A stretch of DNA of 64,000 nucleotides from assembly GCF_029952525.1 (NCBI RefSeq), contig NZ_JASAOF010000007.1:177941-241940 (forward strand), read 5' to 3'. This stretch comes from Saccharopolyspora ipomoeae (GTDB lineage Bacteria; Actinomycetota; Actinomycetes; Mycobacteriales; Pseudonocardiaceae). Positions 16,471-25,769 of this stretch are shown piece by piece. The position numbers were made by a program, and so were the translations under genes. Every line of letters begins with the position of its first letter. Position 1 is the first letter of the stretch. Below the pieces are notes generated by a model. That model did no database searches, had not been told where the DNA came from, and saw only the letters and a list, made by a program, of their open reading frames with translations.

Positions 16471-18030
16471 TCAGCCGCGGCGCAGCAGCAGGTCCAGGTC
16501 GTGCTGGATGCCGGGGCGGCGCTGTTCGACGTTGCCGATGCTGGACTCGAAATCGCCGATGTGCCGGGCGAGTTCGTCCGCGGTGGGCAGCTCGACGAAC
16601 GGCCTGCTCTCCTCGGCGGAGCGCAGCTTGTCGGCCAGCTGCTGCTCGCTCCAGGACGCCGTGTGCGCGTGCATCGACGAGCGGGTGCGGCCCTCGGCGG
16701 TGAGCGCCGACAGGATCGCCCAGCAGGCGAGCTCACCGATCTGACCTGCCAGGATGTGCCGCTGCTGGCCACCGGTGGTCGTGGTGGTGGTCAGCTTGTC
16801 GACGCGGTCGACGTACTCGGCCAGCGCCGGGTCCAGGTCGAACTCGTCGAAGATCGACAGGAACTGCTGCGGCTGCTTGAGCACCATCGAGCCCAGGTAG
16901 ACCGTGATGGCCTCGGTGGTTCCCTCGAAGATCCGGAACAGCCGGTAGTCGCGGTAGAACTGGCCGACGACGTTGGTGTCGACGAACCCGCGGGCGCCCA
17001 GCAGCTGCACGCAGCGGTCCACGACCTGCCACATCAGCTCGCAGCCCAGGATCTTGGCCGCGAAGTAGAACGGCTCGGGCACCTCGCGACCGGAGTCGAG
17101 CCGGTCGGCGATGTGCTCGACCAGCATCTCCACCGCCTGCGTGGCCGCCACCGATTCGGCGATGATCTGCTGGATCCGGCCGTTCTCGGCGAGGTTGCCG
17201 GTGGCGACCTCGCGGCGACGGGCGAAGCGCTGGGTCATCTCCAGCGCCCGCATCGCCGCGCCGAGCGCGCCGGTGGCCAGCATCAACCGGCCCTGGGTGA
17301 ACGCGGTCTTGGCCGCGACCAGGCCCTTGCCCTCCTCACCGAGCAGGCTCTCGGCCGGGACGTGCAGGTTCTCCAGGCTCAGGCTGTTCTGCGGCACGGC
17401 CTTGAGCCCGAGGGTGACGACCTCGGGACCGCGGACGAAACCCGGGGTCGAGGTGTCGACGAGGAACCCGGTGATCCCGGTGTCCTGGCCGTTCTCGTCG
17501 GTCAGCCGCGCGAAGAGGTTCACGTGGTGGGCGTCGTTGCCCAGCGAGATCCACTGCTTGCCGCCGTTGATGACGTAGGACCCGTCGGGCCGCTTGGTGG
17601 CCGTGCTGGTGATCGCCCGGACGTTCGAGCCCATGCTCGGCTCGCTGACCGCGCTGGTCACCAGCCGCCGTCCCTGCGCCAGTTCGGGCAGCACGGCCGC
17701 GCGCACCTCCTCGCGCGCGAAGTGCTGGACCGGCGGCACGCCGAGGGTGTTGTGCACGGCGAGCAGGATGAGCAGGTTGCAGTCGATCGCGCCCGCCTGG
17801 CGCCACACCTTGATGGTGTCGGAATGCGGGAGTTCCTGACCTCGGTAGCGCTTCGGGACCTGCAGGCCGAACAGCCCGGCCTGGGCGAGATCGGGGATCA
17901 GCGACAAATGGAAACCGCGCCGTTCGTCCATTCGTCGAGAGTCGAGCTGCTCCCTGCTGTATCTGCGCAGGAAATCGAGCATCTCCGACACCGCTCCGGG
18001 GCGTGCGGAACCGGTAGTGGGCGACTCCAT
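16471..18030 (-). CDS. acyl-CoA dehydrogenase family protein
   Basis: A 519-residue protein, longer than the roughly 380 residues usual for the family. The N-terminal and central domains are typical (VTSAVSEPSMGSN, FRIFEGTTEAITVYLG with a possible catalytic Glu). An extra C-terminal helical segment of about 120 residues follows, ending in IQHDLDLLLRRG. The extended form resembles dehydrogenases acting on long-chain or carrier-bound acyl groups. No biosynthetic genes adjoin it. It is transcribed alone, convergent with the conservon, from a 700-base upstream gap. Confidence 0.82.
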   Translation of the reverse strand: MESPTTGSARPGAVSEMLDFLRRYSREQLDSRRMDERRGFHLSLIPDLAQAGLFGLQVPKRYRGQELPHSDTIKVWRQAGAIDCNLLILLAVHNTLGVPPVQHFAREEVRAAVLPELAQGRRLVTSAVSEPSMGSNVRAITSTATKRPDGSYVINGGKQWISLGNDAHHVNLFARLTDENGQDTGITGFLVDTSTPGFVRGPEVVTLGLKAVPQNSLSLENLHVPAESLLGEEGKGLVAAKTAFTQGRLMLATGALGAAMRALEMTQRFARRREVATGNLAENGRIQQIIAESVAATQAVEMLVEHIADRLDSGREVPEPFYFAAKILGCELMWQVVDRCVQLLGARGFVDTNVVGQFYRDYRLFRIFEGTTEAITVYLGSMVLKQPQQFLSIFDEFDLDPALAEYVDRVDKLTTTTTTGGQQRHILAGQIGELACWAILSALTAEGRTRSSMHAHTASWSEQQLADKLRSAEESRPFVELPTADELARHIGDFESSIGNVEQRRPGIQHDLDLLLRRG

Positions 18031-18741
18031 TCCGATTGATCCTTCCTGGAAAGGCTCTCGCGAGGGGGTTCGCGAACGGGTCGTTCTGGGCGCGAGTGAA
18101 ACGACGAACCGGCCGCGCGCTGAGAATTCAGCGCGGGTGGATTACCGCGTTCGCCATCTCATTCGTGCCGCTGAGCGGAAAAGGCGACCCCCGCCTTCGG
18201 GCATGCGCGGTCACCGGCGTGAGCAGTGGGGATGCCACGTCGTGCGTGCGGCGTCGCTCGACCGGGGAGAGGGGAATGGCGTGCCGTCAGCATTGCGGAT
18301 GTCGGGGTTGCCTGGTCCTGCCGGGTCCACGCCGTGCGGGCTCGCCCTCGGGTCGGATCCCGCAGGTCCTCGTGGGGAACGAGGTCGTGACCTTCAGGCC
18401 GGGATCCATCTCGAGAACTCCGTTTCTTGCACAAGCCCGCAGCGTCCACGTGAGCACAGCAGGAGAGGGAAATTACCCTAACTCACCATACCGGGGTACC
18501 ACCTTTTCGGTGAGCCAACTGACGGACTGTAATCGTGGCTGGTCGGCTCGAAGCGGAACCCTGTGAGCAATTCGACGAAACGGTTGAGCGGATTCTCAGC
18601 AAACGCGGTCCTCTGTGGACCAGAACGGGAATTGTCCGAGGTCAGAGCGAGAACTCGGCAGTAAGGACGAATCCTGTTCAGGTACTCACGAGCGGAGCGG
18701 CGCGAAAGGCGAGACCTTGATCACCTTCCGCGCCCGCGCGC
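18031..18741. other. 711-base intergenic region without a recognised gene
   Basis: No frame shows a credible protein: short frames lack ribosome binding sites and family features. Visible structures are CTCACC...GGTGAG (about 18481-18514) enclosing TACCGGGGTA, and GGTCC-TCTGT-GGACC near 18609-18623. The region must contain the promoter of the acyl-CoA dehydrogenase gene and lies downstream of uvrB. A small RNA is possible but not supported. Confidence 0.5.
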
Positions 18742-20913
18742 TCACTCGATGCCCGCGGCGTCCATCCCGCGGATCTCCTTCTTCAGGTCCGCGATCTCGT
18801 CGCGCAGCCGCGCCGCGAGCTCGAACTGCAGCTCCCGCGCGGCGTTCATCATCTGATCGTTGAGCTGCTGCACCAGATCCGCCATCTCGGCTCGCGGCAT
18901 CGACGAGATGTCGCGCTCCTCCAGCAGCCCCGCGCTGGCCACGGCCTCGCCGGAGGGCTTCTTGCCGCGCGAGGTGTTGCGGCCCGAACCACCCACCGAC
19001 ACCGTCTCGTCGGTGTCATCGGCCTCGCTGTAGACCCGGTCGAGGATGTCGGCGATCTTCTTGCGCAGCGGCTGCGGATCGATGCCGCGCTCTTCGTTGT
19101 AGGCGATCTGCTTGGCACGACGCCGGTTGGTCTCGTCGATGGCGTGCTGCATCGAGTCGGTGACCCGGTCGGCGTACATGTGCACCTGACCCGAGACGTT
19201 GCGCGCCGCACGACCGATGGTCTGCACCAAAGACGTTCCGGAGCGCAGGAAGCCCTCCTTGTCGGCGTCCAGGATGGACACCAGCGAGACCTCCGGCAGG
19301 TCCAGGCCTTCGCGCAGCAGGTTGATGCCGATCAGCACGTCGTACTCGCCGAGCCGCAGCTGCCGCAGCAGCTCCACCCGGCGCAGCGTGTCGACCTCGG
19401 AGTGCAGGTACCGCACCCGCACGCCCAGTTCCAGCAGGTAGTCCGTGAGGTCCTCGGCCATCTTCTTGGTCAGCGTCGTCACCAGCACCCGCTCGTCGCG
19501 CTCGGCGCGCTCGCGGATCTCGTGCACCAGGTCGTCGATCTGCCCCTCGGTGGGCTTGACGATGACCTCGGGGTCGACCAGGCCGGTCGGGCGGATGACC
19601 TGCTCGACGAACTCGCCGCCGGCCTGCGCCATCTCGTACGGACCGGGCGTGGCCGACAGGTAGACGGTCTGGCCGATGCGGTCGGAGAACTCCTCGAAGG
19701 TCAGCGGCCGGTTGTCCAGCGCGCTGGGCAGCCGGAAGCCGTGCTCGACCAGCGTGCGCTTGCGGGAGGCGTCGCCCTCGTACATGCCGCCGATCTGCGG
19801 GATCGTCACGTGCGACTCGTCGACGATGAGCAGGAAGTCGTCCGGGAAGTAGTCGATCAGCGTCGCCGGGGCCGACCCGGCCTCGCGGCCGTCGATGTGC
19901 CGCGAGTAGTTCTCGATCCCGGAGCAGAAGCCGACCTGGCGCATCATCTCGATGTCGTACTGGGTGCGCATCCGCAGCCGCTGGGCCTCCAGCAGCTTGT
20001 TCTGCTTCTCCATCCGGTCGAGCTGCTCCTCCAGCTCGCCCTCGATGGCGCGGATCGCCTTGTCCATCCGCTCGGGGCCCGCCACGTAGTGGGTGGCCGG
20101 GAAGATCCGCAGGTCCTGAACCTCGCGGACGATCTCGCCGGTCATCGGGTGCAGGTAGTAGAGCCTGTCGATCTCGTCGCCGAAGAACTCCACCCGCACC
20201 GCCAGCTCCTCGTAGGCGGGGATGATCTCGACGGTGTCGCCGCGCACCCGGAAGGTGCCGCGGGCGAAGGCGATGTCGTTGCGCGTGTACTGCACGTCGA
20301 CCAGCGCGCGCAGGAAGACGTCGCGGTCGATCTCGCCGCCGACCTCCAGCGGGATCGCGCGGTCGAGGTAGGACTGCGGCGTGCCCAGGCCGTAGATGCA
20401 GGAGACGGACGAGACCACGATGCAGTCGCGGCGCGAGAGCAGGTTCGAGGTGGCGGAGTGGCGCAGCCGCTCGACGTCCTCGTTGATCGAGGAGTCCTTC
20501 TCGATGTAGGTGTCCGTCTGCGGGACGTAGGCCTCGGGCTGGTAGTAGTCGTAGTAGCTGACGAAGTACTCCACGGCGTTGTCCGGGAAGAACCCGCGCA
20601 GCTCGTTGGCCATCTGCGCGGCCAGCGTCTTGTTCGGCTGCAGCACCAGCGTGGGCCGCTGGACCCGCTCGATCAGCCAGGCCGTCGTCGCCGACTTGCC
20701 GGTACCGGTGGCGCCGAGCAGGACCACGTCCTTCTCGCCGCTGTTGATCCGCCGCTCCAGGTCCTGGATCGCCTCGGGCTGGTCGCCGGCCGGCTCGTAG
20801 TCGCTGACCACGCGGAAGCGCCCGTCGGCGCGCGGGATGTCGCTGACGGGTCGGAACTCGGAGTGCGCCAGCACGGAGTCGTCGAGTGCGGGGCGCTCAG
20901 TCGCGAAAGCCAC
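18742..20913 (-). CDS. uvrB: excinuclease ABC subunit UvrB
   Basis: A 723-residue UvrB. The Walker A GATGTGKS, the damage-probing beta-hairpin region ([19 protein letters not shown]), helicase motifs ([17 protein letters not shown]) and the C-terminal UVR motif ([19 protein letters not shown]) that binds UvrC are all present. GTG 20913 is chosen because the encoded N-terminus ([10 protein letters not shown]) fits actinomycete homologues; an in-frame ATG 54 bases upstream would add an atypical leader. The protein verifies and hands over DNA lesions in nucleotide excision repair. Confidence 0.96.
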   Translation of the reverse strand: MAFATERPALDDSVLAHSEFRPVSDIPRADGRFRVVSDYEPAGDQPEAIQDLERRINSGEKDVVLLGATGTGKSATTAWLIERVQRPTLVLQPNKTLAAQMANELRGFFPDNAVEYFVSYYDYYQPEAYVPQTDTYIEKDSSINEDVERLRHSATSNLLSRRDCIVVSSVSCIYGLGTPQSYLDRAIPLEVGGEIDRDVFLRALVDVQYTRNDIAFARGTFRVRGDTVEIIPAYEELAVRVEFFGDEIDRLYYLHPMTGEIVREVQDLRIFPATHYVAGPERMDKAIRAIEGELEEQLDRMEKQNKLLEAQRLRMRTQYDIEMMRQVGFCSGIENYSRHIDGREAGSAPATLIDYFPDDFLLIVDESHVTIPQIGGMYEGDASRKRTLVEHGFRLPSALDNRPLTFEEFSDRIGQTVYLSATPGPYEMAQAGGEFVEQVIRPTGLVDPEVIVKPTEGQIDDLVHEIRERAERDERVLVTTLTKKMAEDLTDYLLELGVRVRYLHSEVDTLRRVELLRQLRLGEYDVLIGINLLREGLDLPEVSLVSILDADKEGFLRSGTSLVQTIGRAARNVSGQVHMYADRVTDSMQHAIDETNRRRAKQIAYNEERGIDPQPLRKKIADILDRVYSEADDTDETVSVGGSGRNTSRGKKPSGEAVASAGLLEERDISSMPRAEMADLVQQLNDQMMNAARELQFELAARLRDEIADLKKEIRGMDAAGIE

Positions 20914-21148
20914 GGGACCAGCGTACGAGCCCCCACCGACATCATGTCGCCTCACGGGGGGCTTCATGTCGCCTCCCGGGGTCTCATCGGACTTGCGGGG
21001 GTGCTTTCCGGCCGCTGAAGGCGGACAATGGTCTGCGTCACCGGCCCCGACCGATGGGAGGTGACCTGCGAACAGTGGTAGAGAGATCAGCGGGCGCGGC
21101 GGGCTTCGAACGTCGCGCCCGCCTCATGCGCGAGCTTAGAGTGTCGGT

Positions 21149-21745
21149 GTGACCACTCAGCGGGAGATCGCCGAGCGCCTGGGACTGCCCGTGCACCCGC
21201 CGAAGACCGAGGTCTTCGACCTGGCGGAGGGCACCAACACCGACCCCAAGGGCCACGTCCGCACCGTGAGCCGCTTCCGCCGCGAGCCCTTCGGGCTCTA
21301 CCTCGCCCGGCCGATGCCCGGGCACCCCGAGCTCGCCGCGCTGGAGTCGTGGCTGCTGCCCGCTCTCGGACTGCGCGTCTCCCGCTTCCACCGGCATCCG
21401 GGCCACGAGCGCGACCTCGATTACTACCTGGATCTGGTCGACGTCCGAACGGGTGAAAAGCAATGGCGGACCGTCGACCACTACCTGGATCTGGAAGTGC
21501 GCCAGAACCGCGACGCGGAACTGCTCGACATCGATGAATTCGTCCTCGCGGTGCGCGCGGAACTGCTCGATCCGGAAACGGCGGAACGCGCGATGCGACG
21601 CGCGTGCGCGGCGCTGGAAGGACTCGCGCGCTGCGGCTACGACCTGCCGAAGTGGTTGCGCGACAACGACATCGAGCTGTCGTGGGACGGACAACCGACC
21701 CAAGATCCCGTACTCGAGCCACGTCCGCTACCGCCATCGGAGTGA
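21149..21745 (+). CDS. DUF402 family protein
   Basis: A 198-residue protein with a DUF402-like core: LDYYLDLVDVRTGEKQWRTV, DHYLDLEV and LLDIDEFVLAV. Characterised members are nucleoside di/triphosphatases (Ntdp) and FomD-type hydrolases that use clustered acidic residues and divalent metals. The N-terminus (TTQREIAERLGLPVHPPKTE) gives no family signal. It is followed by a second, more diverged protein of similar size, suggesting a duplicated pair. The substrate is unknown. Confidence 0.7.
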   Translation: MTTQREIAERLGLPVHPPKTEVFDLAEGTNTDPKGHVRTVSRFRREPFGLYLARPMPGHPELAALESWLLPALGLRVSRFHRHPGHERDLDYYLDLVDVRTGEKQWRTVDHYLDLEVRQNRDAELLDIDEFVLAVRAELLDPETAERAMRRACAALEGLARCGYDLPKWLRDNDIELSWDGQPTQDPVLEPRPLPPSE

Positions 21746-21861
21746 CGGTCGGAGACATTTCGTCCATTCTCGCCCGCCGTGGTCGTCCGGTGCGGAAAAG
21801 TTATGTTAAAAACCGGTACTGATGATCACGTTTCCACTTTTCGCCGCTACTCTCTGACGCT

Positions 21862-22359
21862 GTGAGCGCTGCGGTTTCCCCCACATTGATGGAAGTCATC
21901 GATCTCTTCAGCTCGCAGCGCAGACGCCCGACCGGCCAGGTGCACCGGCTGGAGGTCTGCCACGTGGAGCGGTGGGGTCTGGCCGTGGAGTGCCCGACCC
22001 CGGACCACGACGTGGAGATCACCTGGCTGCTGGCCGACCTGGGTCTGCGCCTGACGCGGCTGCGCCCCCGCAACCGGCACTCCCGCCCCGGCCCGAGCAC
22101 GCTCACCGCGGTCACCATCCACCGCGACACCCGATCCTGGGCCACCGCTGACCTGCTGCTGAGCCTGGAAGTCCCCGATGCCGGGCGGCCGCGCATCGCC
22201 CGCGCCGCCGAGTTCGCCTCCGCCGTGGCCGCCGGCGCCATCCGCCAGAGCGAGGCCGACTACGCCTTCCGCACGGTCCACCGCACGCTCGACGAGATCA
22301 GCATGCACCGCTCGATCAACCAGTGGCTCGCCTACAGGGGCATCTTCGACCCCTGGTGA
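21862..22359 (+). CDS. DUF402-like protein, diverged
   Basis: A 165-residue protein. TAVTIHRDTRSWATADLLLSLEV and the helical end (YAFRTVHRTLDEISMHRSINQWL) align loosely with the DUF402 pattern of the preceding gene, but the acidic metal-binding cluster is poorly kept. It may be a non-catalytic partner or paralogue. The start has only weak Shine-Dalgarno support. Confidence 0.6.
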   Translation: MSAAVSPTLMEVIDLFSSQRRRPTGQVHRLEVCHVERWGLAVECPTPDHDVEITWLLADLGLRLTRLRPRNRHSRPGPSTLTAVTIHRDTRSWATADLLLSLEVPDAGRPRIARAAEFASAVAAGAIRQSEADYAFRTVHRTLDEISMHRSINQWLAYRGIFDPW

Positions 22360-22384
22360 CTCCACCCTCCCCTCCCCACCCGCC

Positions 22385-22442
22385 CCGGGGGGTTCCGATT
22401 TCGATGGAAGTCGGGTCCCCGATTTCCATTGAAATCGGGAAC
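22385..22442. terminator. imperfect palindromes between convergent genes
   Basis: Two adjacent palindromes, GATTTCGATGGAAGTC and GATTTCCATTGAAATC, lie between the DUF402-like gene and the response-regulator gene that converge on this spot. They probably serve as a bidirectional terminator. Confidence 0.55.
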
Positions 22443-22494
22443 ACCGAGGTGCGCAGGGGCTCGACCGGGGGTGTTGTTCCAGGTCAGGAGTGGG

Positions 22495-23148
22495 TCAGGG
22501 TTGTTGGGGGCGGCCGTCGAGGCGGATGAGCCGGCGTTCGACGGCGACGTTGACCGCGGCCATGCGGCTGTCGACGCCGAGCTTGGCGTAGATGTGCACC
22601 AGGTGCGTCTTGACCGTCGCCTCGCTGATGAACAGCTGCTTGGCCAGATCCCGGTTCCCCAAGCCCTGCGCGAGCAGCTCCAGGATCTCGACCTCGCGGT
22701 CGCTCAGCGCCTGCTCGGGAGACCGGCTGCGCTGCAGCAGGCGCGAGGCGATCTCCGGCGACAGGGCCGTCTGCCCGCGCGCGGCAGCGCGGATCGCTTG
22801 GAACAGCTCCTCCGGCGGCCCGGCCTTGAGGAGGTAGCCGGTGGCGCCCGCGTCGATCGCGCGGTTGATGTCGGTGTCGGCGTCGTAGGTGGTCAGCACC
22901 AGCACCTGCGGCGGGTTCTCCAGCGCCCGCAGCCTGCGGGTCGCCTCGACCCCGTCCACACCGTCGCCCAGCTGCAGGTCCATCAGCACCACGTCGGGGC
23001 GGTAGGCACCGGCCAGCTGCACCGCCTCGACCGCGGTGCGCGCCTCGCCGACGAACTCGACCCCCTCGTCACCGGCGAGCAGCGCCTGCAGCCCGGCGCG
23101 CACCACGACGTGGTCGTCGACCACCATCACGCGCACGTGCTCCGTCAT
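22495..23148 (-). CDS. NarL/LuxR-type response regulator
   Basis: A 217-residue regulator. The receiver domain has the acidic pocket DDH at 11-13, phospho-acceptor Asp57 in VLMDLQL and Lys in YLLKAG. The C-terminal LuxR helix-turn-helix reads LSDREVEILELLAQGLGNRD and ISEATVKTHLVHIYAKLGV. It is translationally coupled (ATGA) to the kinase gene upstream, so the two form a cognate pair. Confidence 0.92.
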   Translation of the reverse strand: MTEHVRVMVVDDHVVVRAGLQALLAGDEGVEFVGEARTAVEAVQLAGAYRPDVVLMDLQLGDGVDGVEATRRLRALENPPQVLVLTTYDADTDINRAIDAGATGYLLKAGPPEELFQAIRAAARGQTALSPEIASRLLQRSRSPEQALSDREVEILELLAQGLGNRDLAKQLFISEATVKTHLVHIYAKLGVDSRMAAVNVAVERRLIRLDGRPQQP

Positions 23149-24302
23149 GAGACACCTCCCACCGGCAGGGTCGCCGCCACCGCCGTGCCCTCGCCAGATC
23201 CGCTCTCCACCGCCAGCGTGCCGCCCCGCTGCTCGACCCGCGCGCGCATGCCGCCGAGCCCGAACCCGCGTCCCGCACCGTGCGGCGGGTTCGCCGGGTC
23301 GAAGCCGGTCCCGTCGTCGCGGACGTCGAGGCTGACCTCGTCGTCGAGGTAGGACAGCGTCACGCCGACCGTGCGGGCTCCGCTGTGCTCGCGCACGTTG
23401 GCCAGCGCGCCCTGCGCGACCCGCAGCAGCACCGCGTCGTCGTCCTCGCGGGTGGGCAGCGGGTCGCCGACGACGTCGAAGCGCACCTCGATGCCGGATT
23501 CCGCGACGGTGCGGTCGGCCAGCGCCCGCAGCGCCTCGGGCAGCGATCTCCGCTCCAGCGCCGCCGGGGTCAACCCGCGCACGAACCGGCGGGCCTCCTC
23601 CAGGTTGTGCTCGGAGATCTCGCCCGCGCGCCGCACGTTGGCGTCGGCGTTGCCGGACCGCTCGGCGGCCTGCAGCAGCATCCGGATGCTCGACAGGCCC
23701 TGGGCGATGGTGTCGTGGATCTCGCGGGCCAGCCGCTCGCGCTCGGAGCTGATGCCCGCCCGGTGCTCGGCCTCGGCCAGCTCACCGCGGGTGCGCACCA
23801 GCTGGTCGATGAGTTCGCGGCGGCGTTCGCTCTCCCGCCGCAGCTCCAGGAACACCGCGGTGGCCATCGTCGCGACCGCGATCGGCACCAGGACCGAGAT
23901 GAGCTGGACGTACTCCGCGAGCCGCAGCTGCGCGAAGATGACCGTCGCGGTCAGCAGCACCACCGCGATGACCAGCGGTTTCGGCTTCAGCACCCGCAGG
24001 CAGACGAAGAACAGCGGCACCGCGCACCAGCCGAAGCTGGGCGCCACCAGCACCAGCGCGCACCACACGACCACGACCGCACCGACCCACACCTGCCGCA
24101 GGTGCGCGCTGCGCTCCCAGAACGCGATCCCGACGCCGTAGACGACGATCAGCGCCACCGACAGGCCCAGCACCCAGGGCGTGATGCCGACCAGCCCGTG
24201 CACGTCGACGAAGCGCGACGCCGACGCCGCCAGCAGCACGAAGAACCCCACGTGCATCGCGCGGTACAACCACCCGCCGGGCGGCGTCGTCTCGTCGGTC
24301 AC
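23145..24302 (-). CDS. HisKA_3-type sensor histidine kinase
   Basis: A 385-residue kinase with six or seven N-terminal membrane helices and a short linker. The dimerisation and phosphotransfer helix contains ERERLAREIHDTIAQGLSS (His is the phosphorylation site). The HATPase domain has ALANVREHSGA, DDGTGFDP and GFGLGGMRAR. GTG 24302 is chosen because GAGAGGGA lies upstream. The stimulus may be membrane-related because the sensor part is almost all hydrophobic, as in LiaS/DesK-like kinases (inference). Confidence 0.9.
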   Translation of the reverse strand: MTDETTPPGGWLYRAMHVGFFVLLAASASRFVDVHGLVGITPWVLGLSVALIVVYGVGIAFWERSAHLRQVWVGAVVVVWCALVLVAPSFGWCAVPLFFVCLRVLKPKPLVIAVVLLTATVIFAQLRLAEYVQLISVLVPIAVATMATAVFLELRRESERRRELIDQLVRTRGELAEAEHRAGISSERERLAREIHDTIAQGLSSIRMLLQAAERSGNADANVRRAGEISEHNLEEARRFVRGLTPAALERRSLPEALRALADRTVAESGIEVRFDVVGDPLPTREDDDAVLLRVAQGALANVREHSGARTVGVTLSYLDDEVSLDVRDDGTGFDPANPPHGAGRGFGLGGMRARVEQRGGTLAVESGSGEGTAVAATLPVGGVS

Positions 24303-24370
24303 CGAATCCCTCTCCCTCACCCCGAAGGCTGACACGTCCTCCACGAATACGTCGCCCGCCCCACCGAGCC

Positions 24371-24388
24371 ATCAACTGATCGGTTGAT
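24371..24388. promoter_or_regulatory. candidate operator upstream of the kinase gene
   Basis: ATCAAC-TGATCG-GTTGAT is an 18-bp dyad about 70 bases before the kinase start. Its position and symmetry suit autoregulation by the NarL-type partner, but no independent support is visible. Confidence 0.35.
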
Positions 24389-24404
24389 CCCGTCCCCACA
24401 TCAC

Positions 24405-24449
24405 GTCGAGAACCCCGGTTTTCGCGCGAGGAAAACCGGGGTTCTTGAC
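24405..24449. repeat. palindromic repeat built on AACCCCGGTTTTC (copy 2)
   Basis: GTCGAGAACCCCGGTTTTC / GAAAACCGGGGTTCTTGAC form a near-perfect stem with a short GCGCGAG loop. It lies just downstream of the coaE stop (read on the minus strand). It shares core and GTC/GAC ends with the copy at 32374-32420. Confidence 0.8.
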
Positions 24450-24459
24450 GCGGAGGTGG

Positions 24460-25647
24460 TCAGGGGGCGTGGTTGGTGGAGTCCGCCCAGGCGAGGGCTT
24501 TGGGGAGGTTGTCGGCGAACCAGGGTTCCTTGGCGAGGGCGTAGGACTCGTGGTTCGGGGCGTCGGCGTGGGTTTCGGCGAGTCGGCGTTTGAGGGCGAG
24601 GTAGTTCTCGCGGGCCGCCGGGTCGGCGCGGAGCCAGGCCGGGAAGATCAGCGCGACCCGCCACGACGCCGTGCCCTCGACTCGGACGTGCAGGTTGGCC
24701 GGGCGGCCTGGGTCGGCGGCGATGTGCAGGCGCTTGGCCCACTGCTCGGGTTCCGGGGCGAAGTCGTGCGGTGCGTCGACGTCGCCGCCGGGCAGGTACG
24801 GGAACCCGGCCTCGGTGAGCGCGTCCGCGAGCGCGTCGGCGTCGGCGAGGGTGCGGACGGTGAGCTGCAGGTCGATGACGTCCTTGGCGGGCATCGGCAC
24901 GGAGGTCGAGCCGACGTGGTCGACGCGGACCGCGCGCTCCCCCGCCGCCCGCTCGACGCGGGCGATCAACCGCCGGGCCTGGGCGGCCCACTCAGGGTCC
25001 GGGTCGACGATCGACGGGCCGAACCGCGCGGCCCGCTGCCGAAGCCGCAGGTTCTCCTCGAAGGGCACCAACCGGTCCCGCCACAGCTCGTCGACGCGGG
25101 CCAGCAGGTCCTCGACGTCACCGCCGTTGTCCAGCCACACGTCGGCGACCTCGCGGCGCTGCTCGTCGGTGGCCTGCGCGGCGATCCGGGCGCGGGCGTC
25201 CTGCTCGGCCAGGCCGCGGCCGACGAGCCGCTGCACCCGGACGTCCTCGGCGGCGTCCACGATGATCACCAGGTGGTAGTTCGGCGCGTAGCCCGCTTCC
25301 ACGAGCAGCGGGATGTCGTGCACCAGCACCGAATCCGCCGGCGCCTCGGCCATCCGGCGCGCGGTCAGCTCCGCGACCTTGGGGTGCACGATCGCGTTGA
25401 GGTCGAGCCGCGACTGCTCGTCGGCGAACGCCTTCGCCGCCAGGGCGGGCCGGTCCAGCGCCCCGGTGTCGTCGAGGATCCCGTCCCCGAACCGCTCGAC
25501 GAGCTCGGCCAGCCCGGCGCTGCCGGGTTCGACGACCTCCCGCGACAGGGCGTCGGCGTCGATCACCACCGCGCCGAGCTCGGCCAGCCGCCGCGCCACC
25601 GTCGACTTGCCCGATCCGATGCCTCCGGTCAAACCCACCCGCAACAT
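24460..25647 (-). CDS. coaE: dephospho-CoA kinase with C-terminal GrpB (UPF0157) domain
   Basis: A 395-residue two-domain protein. Residues 1-200 are CoaE (LTGGIGSGKSTVARRLAELG, then DADALSREVV), which phosphorylates dephospho-CoA in the last step of coenzyme A synthesis. Residues about 210-395 are a GrpB/UPF0157 nucleotidyltransferase-like domain (VDHVGSTSVPMPAKDVIDLQL). The fusion is normal in actinobacteria, as in mycobacterial CoaE. The gene follows rpsA on the same strand after a terminator. Confidence 0.95.
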   Translation of the reverse strand: MLRVGLTGGIGSGKSTVARRLAELGAVVIDADALSREVVEPGSAGLAELVERFGDGILDDTGALDRPALAAKAFADEQSRLDLNAIVHPKVAELTARRMAEAPADSVLVHDIPLLVEAGYAPNYHLVIIVDAAEDVRVQRLVGRGLAEQDARARIAAQATDEQRREVADVWLDNGGDVEDLLARVDELWRDRLVPFEENLRLRQRAARFGPSIVDPDPEWAAQARRLIARVERAAGERAVRVDHVGSTSVPMPAKDVIDLQLTVRTLADADALADALTEAGFPYLPGGDVDAPHDFAPEPEQWAKRLHIAADPGRPANLHVRVEGTASWRVALIFPAWLRADPAARENYLALKRRLAETHADAPNHESYALAKEPWFADNLPKALAWADSTNHAP

Positions 25648-25707
25648 GCGCTACATCCTGCCAGGCGCGGGGGCTCCTGCGAGAGGCCGTTTCTCGGCCG
25701 GACGCGA

Positions 25708-25742
25708 AACGGCCCCGCATCCGCTGGGGATGCGGGGCCGTT
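25708..25742 (-). terminator. rpsA terminator hairpin
   Basis: A perfect 15-bp inverted repeat (25708-25722 / 25728-25742) with a five-base loop lies 28 bases past the rpsA stop on the minus strand. Confidence 0.85.
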
Positions 25743-25769
25743 CGGACTTCAGCCTTCAGGCGTCAGTGC

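Noticed and set aside
18031..18741. A riboswitch, 6S RNA or T-box in the long gap upstream of the acyl-CoA dehydrogenase gene
   Set aside because: Only small unrelated hairpins are visible; no conserved core of a known RNA class could be recognised.
18742..20967. A UvrB start 54 bases further upstream
   Set aside because: The extra N-terminal residues ([14 protein letters not shown]...) do not fit UvrB; GTG 20913 gives the usual N-terminus.
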